The notes under the pieces are model-generated. The model saw only the letters and a list, made by a program, of their open reading frames with translations, searched no databases and was not told where the DNA came from. The position numbers were made by a program, and so were the translations under genes. DNA of 7,695 nt from Promethearchaeia archaeon (GTDB lineage: Archaea; Asgardarchaeota; Lokiarchaeia; Sigyniarchaeales; SOKP01): NCBI GenBank assembly GCA_029856295.1, contig JAHQWS010000097.1, forward strand, positions 1-7,695, read 5' to 3'. Below, in pieces: positions 1-4,968 of the stretch (position 1 is the stretch's first letter; each line of letters opens with the position of its first letter).

Positions 1-582
1 GGCATAGGCATTAAGGATAAAAAAGTAAAAATTGGAGATAATGGTCTGAAAGCTGGTGACAAAATAATCATAACAGGAAGCATAGGAGATCACGGAACGG
101 CCCTAATGGCTAGCAGGGAGGGTCTCAACATCTCAACGGATTTGAAATCTGATGTCTCATTTCTGATTGAAATTTCTAATGCGATTAAAAAAGAAATTAG
201 TGAAAATTTAATTCATGCAATGAAAGATCCTACTCGAGGTGGTATTGCGGGGGCATTAAACGATTGGGCCTCAAAATCCAATGTTAGTATTATACTTGAG
301 GAAGAAAAAATACCTCTTAAAAAACAGGTTACAGCTGTTTGTGACATGCTTGGTCTCGATTCATTCAATATTGCTTGTGAAGGTAGAGCGCTCTTATCTG
401 TCGATCCAAGCCAAGCTGAAAGTATTCTACAAAAGATAAAATCTACTCAATCAGGAAAAGATGCAGAGATAATTGGAGAAGTAAAGGGAGATAATCCTAA
501 AAGAGTATTATTAAAGACCTTGGTTGGGGGAACAAGATTTGTCGATATGCCTTTAGGTGAACCTATACCACGTATATGTTAA
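1..582 (+). CDS. hypE: HypE, carbamoyl dehydratase of [NiFe]-hydrogenase maturation (C-terminal part, 5' truncated by window edge)
   Basis: The reading frame is open from base 1, so the start lies outside the window; 193 residues are visible of a family usually near 330-340. HypE dehydrates the S-carbamoyl group on its C-terminal cysteine to a thiocyanate, which supplies the CN ligands of the [NiFe] active-site iron with HypF, HypC and HypD. Seen here: the AIR-synthase-like motifs GSIGDHGTALMASREGL (about residues 26-42 of the visible part) and DPTRGG, and the diagnostic C-terminal tail PRIC ending exactly at the stop. The terminal Cys is the modified residue, so the functional end is intact. 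A start at the internal ATG at 106 is wrong, because conserved HypE sequence continues upstream of it. hypD follows after 22 bases, probably in the same operon. Its presence implies that the organism makes a [NiFe] hydrogenase, which is not in this window. Confidence 0.95.
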   Translation, partial: GIGIKDKKVKIGDNGLKAGDKIIITGSIGDHGTALMASREGLNISTDLKSDVSFLIEISNAIKKEISENLIHAMKDPTRGGIAGALNDWASKSNVSIILEEEKIPLKKQVTAVCDMLGLDSFNIACEGRALLSVDPSQAESILQKIKSTQSGKDAEIIGEVKGDNPKRVLLKTLVGGTRFVDMPLGEPIPRIC

Positions 583-604
583 TAAAAATTAGAAATATGA
601 ATGA

Positions 605-1699
605 ATGATGGATATCCCAGGAATAAAGATACTTAGAAGCAAGGAATTTACTGATAAGATTACTCAGTCTATTAATAAATTAATTAAGGAAATTAATAAA
701 CCAGTTAAATTTATGCATGTTTGTGGAACTCATGAACATACAATTTCAAAGTATGGGTTAAGAACTCTTTTACCAAAGGAAATTGAAATTTTATCTGGTC
801 CTGGCTGTCCAGTTTGCATTTGTCCTGCCGCGGATATTGATAAAGCTATAGAATTAGGAAAGCGGGACGACACAATCATTACTACATTTGGAGATATGAT
901 AAGAGTTCCCGCAACAAATATCTCTCTAGCAGAATTAAAAGCAAAGGGTGCTGATATTCGAATTGTTTACGGTCCAAACGATGCTGTAAAAATCGCAAAA
1001 GAAAATCCTGATAAAGAAGTGATTTTCTTTGCTATAGGATTTGAAACAACCGTTCCTTTAATAGGATATGAAATTCAATCGGGACCCCCCTCAAATTTTT
1101 CTGTAATTTGTGCCCATAAATTAATCCCTGCCGCATTAGAGCTTTTAATGAGCCAGTCTCTCTTAAAACTAGATGGATTTATATCGCCCGGCCATGTTTC
1201 AACAATAATCGGCATTAAACCATATGAAATTTTTTCGCAAGGTTATAGGATTCCAAATGTCACTGCAGGTTTTGAACCTAACGATGTTTTGCTGTCTATT
1301 TTAATGTTGTTAAAACAAGTAAGAGATAAGAGATATGATACTCTTAACGAATATTCAAGAGTAGTAAAGCCCGATGGAAATAAAATCGCTCAAAAAATAA
1401 TTTCAGATGTATTTGAATCTATTTCATCACCTTGGAGGGGGATAGGAAGGATTTCTGATGGAGGGTTGGCAATTCGAGAAAAATTTCAAGAATTTGATGC
1501 TGATAAGAAATTTAATATTAAAATTGAAAACTCTCAAGACATTCCTCCCGGCTGCTCCTGCCACTTAATTATGGTTGGAAAATTATATCCCTACGAATGT
1601 AAGCTGTTTGGAAAGAGCTGTACACCTATAAATCCAATAGGACCATGTATGGTTTCAATGGAAGGAACCTGTAATATTTATTATAAATATCATCAGTAA
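605..1699 (+). CDS. hypD: HypD, Fe(CN)2CO scaffold protein of [NiFe]-hydrogenase maturation
   Basis: The product has 364 residues, the normal HypD length. HypD pairs with HypC to hold the iron while HypE delivers cyanide, and its [4Fe-4S] cluster and redox thiols take part in the assembly. Seen: CGTHEH with the iron-site Cys40; GPGCPVCICP with Cys68, Cys71 and Cys73; GFETT (145-149); SPGHVS (194-199); and the C-terminal cysteine set Cys317, Cys319, Cys332, Cys339, Cys348 and Cys356, which includes the cluster ligands. No key residue appears to be missing. The start is one of two consecutive ATG codons (605 or 608). No good Shine-Dalgarno site precedes them, which fits translation coupled to hypE 22 bases upstream. 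The gene is cytoplasmic and lies next to hypE, as in many hyp operons. It is followed by a long non-coding stretch, so it is probably the last gene of its operon. Confidence 0.97.
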   Translation: MMDIPGIKILRSKEFTDKITQSINKLIKEINKPVKFMHVCGTHEHTISKYGLRTLLPKEIEILSGPGCPVCICPAADIDKAIELGKRDDTIITTFGDMIRVPATNISLAELKAKGADIRIVYGPNDAVKIAKENPDKEVIFFAIGFETTVPLIGYEIQSGPPSNFSVICAHKLIPAALELLMSQSLLKLDGFISPGHVSTIIGIKPYEIFSQGYRIPNVTAGFEPNDVLLSILMLLKQVRDKRYDTLNEYSRVVKPDGNKIAQKIISDVFESISSPWRGIGRISDGGLAIREKFQEFDADKKFNIKIENSQDIPPGCSCHLIMVGKLYPYECKLFGKSCTPINPIGPCMVSMEGTCNIYYKYHQ

Positions 1700-2046
1700 T
1701 AAGTTAACGAATAAAAAAAAAAAAATTAATAAATTCGTAAAAATTGCATAAAAATATGTAAAAAAATTTTAAATTTTCAGTATTTCTTCAGAATCGGGAC
1801 TTTTAATTAATTAAATGATCTTATAGGAATAAAAATTAAAGACATATATTATAAAATATTAATATTGTACTCTTCAATAGATCAAATTTGGAATATGAGT
1901 TGAAATACTAACAATTTGATTTAATATGATCAAATTAAATTTTTCTTTTGATGAATTTCTAAATTTAAAAAATAAATAAAGTTAACATTTTACATCAATC
2001 ATACTAATTAATGAAAATTTCAATATTTATCATATTTAGATTAAAA

Positions 2047-2118
2047 TTTTTTTTTTTTATATATTTTTAAATAAATATAGCGAAATTATTGGATTTTTTT
2101 TTTTTTCCTTTTTTTCCC
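2047..2118 (+). terminator. Consecutive T-tracts, candidate archaeal terminators
   Basis: A run of 12 T (2047-2058) is followed by 13 T (2094-2106), CC, 7 T and CCC. Archaeal RNA polymerase terminates at T-rich non-template tracts without needing a hairpin, so these could end a transcript coming from hypE-hypD. They lie about 350-400 bases after the hypD stop, so an earlier weak terminator is also possible. They could also be simple low-complexity drift. Confidence 0.35.
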
Positions 2119-2250
2119 TGAACATTATTATAGAATTTATTTAATATATTGATAAATGTTCATGTTATTAAATTTTAACTTTTAAATTCTTATTATAAAT
2201 TTCAGTATTTTTTTAATGGCTAAATTTATGAAAATGAACATAAAAAAAAT

Positions 2251-2283
2251 TAATAAGATTAATCAAAGAAAGTAATCTTATTA
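2251..2283. repeat. Perfect 11-bp inverted repeat, 11-base loop
   Basis: TAATAAGATTA (2251-2261) and its exact reverse complement TAATCTTATTA (2273-2283) flank an 11-base loop. The arms contain a G:C pair and are longer than the other A/T palindromes nearby. It could be a regulator operator or a hairpin in a leader or terminator RNA. No T-tract follows directly, which argues against a classical terminator. Its role is unknown. Confidence 0.5.
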
Positions 2284-2360
2284 TCTCTCCGATTTTATTC
2301 TTAATATCAGAGATTTAATAGATACTCAGACTGAAAAATTCTATAAAATCCGATTTTTTT

Positions 2361-2390
2361 CAAAAAATTTATATTTAATTTAATATAATC
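2361..2390 (+). promoter_or_regulatory. Candidate archaeal promoter (TATA-like element) for the formate transporter locus
   Basis: An A-rich block (2362-2367) runs into TTTATATTTA (2368-2377), which resembles a BRE plus TATA box. A TATA box here would start transcription about 25 bases downstream, near 2395-2405, in the hairpin described next and about 60 bases before the remnant start codon. A second option is TAATATAATC (2381-2390). TATA-like strings are common in such A/T-rich DNA, so this rests mainly on position. Confidence 0.35.
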
Positions 2391-2393
2391 CTA

Positions 2394-2419
2394 CATGCCA
2401 GTAATAGGCATGATTTTTT
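2394..2419 (+). promoter_or_regulatory. GC-containing inverted repeat CATGCC-N7-GGCATG followed by T6
   Basis: CATGCC (2394-2399) and GGCATG (2407-2412) form a perfect 6-bp stem around a 7-base loop, followed after one A by TTTTTT (2414-2419). It is the most GC-rich patch in a long A/T-only stretch and sits where transcription should start for the formate transporter. It may be a repressor/activator operator over the start site, or a short attenuator or terminator hairpin. The two readings cannot be separated from sequence alone. Confidence 0.45.
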
Positions 2420-2462
2420 CCTCGTGACAAAAATAAAAAACAAATAATAAGAGGTAAAAAAG

Positions 2463-2562
2463 TTGGGTTTCAAAAATTCCTATGACATTAGGAAATATAG
2501 TTGGCGGAGCAATCTTTGTCGGTGTGCTTTATTGGCTAATATACCGACGAAATGCTTCCTAG
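2463..2562 (+). pseudogene. Internally deleted remnant of a second formate/nitrite transporter gene
   Basis: Both ends of a transporter gene remain and the middle is gone. At the 5' end, GAGGT (2451-2455), a 7-base spacer and TTG-GGT-TTC-AAA resemble the ribosome binding site and MGTK start of the intact gene downstream. At the 3' end, 2476-2562 translates to IPMTLGNIVGGAIFVGVLYW followed by LIYRRNAS and a TAG stop. This matches the C-terminus of the intact channel from I250 onward, at 20 of 25 residues. Of the 25 aligned codons, 13 differ only synonymously, 7 are identical and 5 change the residue, so the two copies diverged under selection before this one broke. About 735 bases are missing relative to the intact copy, and the start and end are in different frames: reading from the TTG gives an unrelated 34-residue peptide. 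It is non-functional as a transporter. An assembly artefact is possible but unlikely given the synonymous divergence. Confidence 0.85.
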
Positions 2563-2625
2563 CTTGAAAAAAAATTAATTTATTTAAAAAATACAAATAA
2601 AAAAAAAATAAAAAAAATAAAAAAA

Positions 2626-2630
2626 GAGGT
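2626..2630 (+). promoter_or_regulatory. Ribosome binding site of the formate transporter gene
   Basis: GAGGT lies 8 bases before the ATG at 2639, in an otherwise A-only leader. It supports that start, and the same GAGGT element precedes the broken copy at 2451. Confidence 0.75.
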
Positions 2631-2638
2631 TAAAAGAT

Positions 2639-3466
2639 ATGGGTACTAAAAAACCTGCTGAAATTGCAGAAGTTGTTGCTTGTTCTGTAGGAGTGAGTAA
2701 ATGTAATTTACCCACTGGAAAAATGTTTGTATTAGCAATATTTGCTGGAATATATATCGGATTCGGAGCAATATTAGCTACGACTGTAACCACAGGATTA
2801 AGTGACCATGTTGGTCTTGGATTTGCTAAATTTATGGGTGGGGCTACTTTTACGGTGGGACTTATATTAGTAGTTTTATGTGGAGCAGAACTTTTCACAG
2901 GCAATAATTTGATTATGACAGCAAAATTGGATAAAAAAGTTACATGGAAGGGTCTTGGGAGAAATTGGCTAATAGTTTATGTAGGAAATTTTGTAGGATC
3001 CATAATATTAGTTTTTATCTACTGGGGTACTTTCTTATGGAGTGCGGGAAATTACAGTGTAGGAGCAACAGCCCTCAAGATTGCGGATGCAAAGGTAGAT
3101 TTGGGCTGGATGGCAGCATTTTGCAGGGGAATTCTCTGCAATATACTTGTTTGTTTGGCTGTTTGGATGGCTATTTCTGCTGAGGATACCATCGGAAAAA
3201 TTGCTGGGATGTTTTTTCCTATCATGGCTTTTGTTGCTTGTGGTTTTGAACACAGTGTTGCGAATATGTATTTCATACCAATTGGAATTTTATTAAAAGA
3301 TAATGCTAATGTTGTTGCCAAATCAGGATTGACTGCTAATGATCTTCAAAATCTGAATTGGTGGTCTTTCATATGGAATAATTTAATTCCAGTGACCTTA
3401 GGTAACATTGTCGGAGGAGCAATATTCGTCGGCGCCTTATATTGGTATGTATATCGTAAAGAATAG
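2639..3466 (+). CDS. fdhC: Formate/nitrite transporter family (FNT) channel, probable formate transporter
   Basis: The 275-residue membrane protein has FNT length and six expected helices. FNT proteins form pentamers in the cytoplasmic membrane and pass formate, nitrite or similar small anions. Seen: the first half-helix region AGIYIGFGA (36-44); the family signature CGAELFTGNN (81-90); a cysteine-containing helix FCRGILCN (161-168); and GFEHSVANM (202-210) with the pore histidine His204. A short basic tail (VYRKE) follows the last helix. Formate as substrate is inferred from the formate dehydrogenase gene downstream; the fold alone does not separate formate from nitrite or hydrosulfide. In methanogens fdhC lies directly with fdhAB, whereas here 117 bases including a T10 tract separate it from hdrC, so it may be its own transcript. 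The 76 bases between the pseudogene and this start are nearly all A/T, so transcription may begin before the remnant. Confidence 0.93.
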   Translation: MGTKKPAEIAEVVACSVGVSKCNLPTGKMFVLAIFAGIYIGFGAILATTVTTGLSDHVGLGFAKFMGGATFTVGLILVVLCGAELFTGNNLIMTAKLDKKVTWKGLGRNWLIVYVGNFVGSIILVFIYWGTFLWSAGNYSVGATALKIADAKVDLGWMAAFCRGILCNILVCLAVWMAISAEDTIGKIAGMFFPIMAFVACGFEHSVANMYFIPIGILLKDNANVVAKSGLTANDLQNLNWWSFIWNNLIPVTLGNIVGGAIFVGALYWYVYRKE

Positions 3467-3502
3467 TTTAGTTAAATTACTTAATAAATAATTAATTCCA
3501 AA

Positions 3503-3512
3503 TTTTTTTTTT
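3503..3512 (+). terminator. T10 tract after the transporter gene
   Basis: Ten consecutive T residues start about 36 bases after the transporter stop, fitting an archaeal T-tract terminator. No hairpin is obvious. If it is active, hdrC-hdrB-fdhA needs its own promoter between here and 3569, where only generic A/T-rich TATA-like sequence is seen. Confidence 0.4.
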
Positions 3513-3568
3513 AATTTAAAATTAAACAAATCGAAAAGCATAATAATTAAAAATAAATCTGAAATAAA

Positions 3569-3575
3569 GGAGGAG
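3569..3575 (+). promoter_or_regulatory. Strong Shine-Dalgarno site that decides the TTG start of hdrC
   Basis: GGAGGAG lies 8 bases before TTG at 3584. There is no ATG in frame before the first conserved cysteine at residue 23, so this site is the main support for a TTG start. Confidence 0.8.
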
Positions 3576-3583
3576 TTAAACAA

Positions 3584-4072
3584 TTGGAAGTTATAAAAAT
3601 AAAATTTAGTAAAGATGATATAACTGAAAAACATTCAGAAGTCGAAGTGTGTTTCAAATGTTCTGCTTGCTCAAAGTTTTGTCCAATCACGATGAATGTT
3701 GAAAAATATGACTTTGAAAATGCATTTATTGCCCAGTTATTTGCTGCAGAAAAACCAGAGGCTTTAAACGATATATGGATGTGCTGTGCATGCGAAAAAT
3801 GTGTAATAACATGTCCACAAGATGCAGATCCTACTGAAGTCTTCACTAACTTAAAACAAATGTCTTATCAACAAGGTCTAGCTCCATCGATAATATATAA
3901 TTTAGTAAAACAAGTTATTACAACTGGATCTAGCTATGAAGTAAGCAGATCTGCAAATGCGCTAAGAAAAAAAGTTGGTTTAAAAGAATTTGAAGTCAAT
4001 GACCAAATCAGTGAAGATCTTAAGATTATAGCAAATAAGACAGCATTAGAAATAAAAGAGGAGGAGGATTAA
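3584..4072 (+). CDS. hdrC: HdrC-like iron-sulfur subunit of heterodisulfide reductase
   Basis: The 162-residue cytoplasmic protein carries two [4Fe-4S] motifs of the CxxCxxCxxxCP type: Cys23, Cys26, Cys29, Cys33-Pro and Cys67, Cys70, Cys73, Cys77-Pro, with an extra Cys68. The C-terminal part (about 97-136), with ITTGSSYEVSRSANALRKKVGL, has the usual HdrC helical layout. HdrC relays electrons between the flavin subunit HdrA and the catalytic HdrB. It starts at TTG with a strong Shine-Dalgarno site. The last codons, Glu-Glu-Glu-Asp, also form the ribosome binding site of hdrB, whose ATG begins 4 bases after this stop, so the two should be translationally coupled. It is a little shorter than typical methanogen HdrC (about 185 residues), mostly through short ends. 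HdrA is not in the window. A related CCG-type oxidoreductase electron-transfer subunit is the alternative, but the HdrB beside it makes HdrC the best name. Confidence 0.9.
   Translation: MEVIKIKFSKDDITEKHSEVEVCFKCSACSKFCPITMNVEKYDFENAFIAQLFAAEKPEALNDIWMCCACEKCVITCPQDADPTEVFTNLKQMSYQQGLAPSIIYNLVKQVITTGSSYEVSRSANALRKKVGLKEFEVNDQISEDLKIIANKTALEIKEEED
4063..4067 (+). promoter_or_regulatory. Shine-Dalgarno site of hdrB inside the end of hdrC
   Basis: GGAGG lies within the last glutamate codons of hdrC, 9 bases before the hdrB ATG at 4077. It supports that start and coupled translation of the pair. Confidence 0.75.
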
Positions 4073-4076
4073 AAAG

Positions 4077-4952
4077 ATGGTAAAATATTTATTCTTTAAA
4101 GGGTGTACTATTCCCGCTAAATTACCAAATATTGAGAGTATTGCTTTAGAAGTTCTTCCAGAATTGGGTATCGAATTAGTAGAAGTAGATCAATTTTCTT
4201 GTTGTCCTGATCCTATTCAAATTCAAGGTGCGAATCAATATTTTTGGTTAGCCACTGCTGCCAGAAATCTTGCGATTGCTGAAGAGAAAGGGGTTAATAT
4301 TATGACGCTATGCAATGGGTGTTTAAATACTTTATCGATAGCAAATCATAAATTAAATAACAATCCCCAGTTGATGGCAGCAGTTAATAATGTTTTAGCT
4401 GCGATCGGAAAGGAATATAAAGGCACTGTAAAGATTAAACATTTCTTACAAGTTATAAAAGATGACATTGGATTTGATAACTTAAAAAATAAAGTTGCGA
4501 GACCGCTAACAGGATTAAAAATTGCAGGACATCCGGGATGTCATTTATTATGTCCTGATGAGATCATAGGATTTGATGAACCAACAGATCCAATATATTA
4601 CGATAAATTTATTGAAGCATTAGGAGGAACTGCAATTGATTATTTAACAAAAACTAATTGTTGTGGGGTTTCTTTAGCATTAGCTGGCGATAAGAATGCA
4701 TCAAATAAGGCAGTTAGGGATAAAATAGTGGATGTTAAAGAGTCTGGTGCAGTTGCTATAAGCACAGGATGCCCCTTCTGTTTTATTCAATATGATATGG
4801 GACAAATAACAGCATCAAGAGAATATCCTGAGTTGAAGGAAAGAAAAATACCAGTTTTGTTTGCTGTTGAGTTACTTGCCCTTGCATTAGGTAAAAATTT
4901 TGACGAGATTGGATATAATACACATAAAATTAAAACAGAGTTGAAAATATAA
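4077..4952 (+). CDS. hdrB: HdrB-like catalytic subunit of heterodisulfide reductase (two CCG domains)
   Basis: The 291-residue soluble protein has two complete cysteine-rich CCG domains. The first is Cys10, Cys42-Cys43, Cys79, Cys82 (CX31CCX35CXXC); the second is Cys155, Cys195-Cys196, Cys232, Cys235 (CX39CCX35CXXC). In characterised methanogen HdrB these motifs bind the two noncubane [4Fe-4S] clusters that cleave the CoM-S-S-CoB disulfide. All ten ligands are present with the same spacing, so the active site should be intact. The substrate here is unknown: in non-methanogens HdrB-type proteins act on other disulfides or as electron-transfer partners. It sits between hdrC (4-base gap) and fdhA (16-base gap), with its own Shine-Dalgarno site, in what looks like one operon. 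The gene for HdrA, the bifurcating flavin subunit, is not seen here. Naming as HdrB is firm; the physiological reaction is inference. Confidence 0.94.
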   Translation: MVKYLFFKGCTIPAKLPNIESIALEVLPELGIELVEVDQFSCCPDPIQIQGANQYFWLATAARNLAIAEEKGVNIMTLCNGCLNTLSIANHKLNNNPQLMAAVNNVLAAIGKEYKGTVKIKHFLQVIKDDIGFDNLKNKVARPLTGLKIAGHPGCHLLCPDEIIGFDEPTDPIYYDKFIEALGGTAIDYLTKTNCCGVSLALAGDKNASNKAVRDKIVDVKESGAVAISTGCPFCFIQYDMGQITASREYPELKERKIPVLFAVELLALALGKNFDEIGYNTHKIKTELKI

Positions 4953-4953
4953 A

Positions 4954-4958
4954 GGGGG
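4954..4958 (+). promoter_or_regulatory. Ribosome binding site of fdhA
   Basis: GGGGG followed by A lies 10 bases before the ATG at 4969 and 13 before a second in-frame ATG at 4972. The spacing favours the first. Confidence 0.65.
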
Positions 4959-4968
4959 ATTAAAAAAT

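Larger units (their letters stand above)
1700..2462. other. Long A/T-rich intergenic region without a recognisable gene
   Basis: About 760 bases between hypD and the transporter remnant show no credible ORF on either strand, only short AUG-initiated runs of Lys/Asn/Ile codons. No tRNA- or rRNA-like block is present. Contents seen: an A13 run (1713-1725) inside a weak ACGAAT/ATTCGT stem just after hypD (arms 1707-1712 and 1733-1738); an AATTTGAT/ATCAAATT inverted pair (1913-1920 and 1929-1936); T-tracts at 2047-2058 and 2094-2115; three TGAACAT sites (2119-2125 and 2235-2241 forward, 2156-2162 reverse); an 11-bp inverted repeat (2251-2283); and a promoter-like site plus hairpin near 2368-2412. 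Composition is more extreme than in the flanking genes. It probably holds the hypD terminator and the regulatory region of the formate locus. Confidence 0.7.

Noticed and set aside
2216..2275. A 19-codon ORF (MAKFMKMNIKK...) in the intergenic region
   Set aside because: No ribosome binding site, Lys/Asn/Ile composition expected by chance in this DNA, and overlap with the inverted repeat.
1700..2462. CRISPR array, tRNA or insertion sequence in the long non-coding stretch
   Set aside because: No regularly spaced repeats, no cloverleaf-like GC-rich block, no transposase fragment and no terminal inverted repeats with target duplication were found by eye.
2584..2904. Reverse-strand ORF of 106 codons over the start of the transporter gene
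   Set aside because: It is antisense to a clear FNT gene, has a low-complexity Phe/Tyr-rich tail made by the A-rich leader, and has no ribosome binding site.
2944..3321. Short ORFs on both strands inside the transporter gene
   Set aside because: They overlap conserved FNT coding sequence in other frames and show no family motif.
3437..3846. Reverse-strand ORFs across the transporter-hdrC gap and hdrC
   Set aside because: They are antisense to the cysteine motifs of HdrC, A/T-driven, and without start signals.
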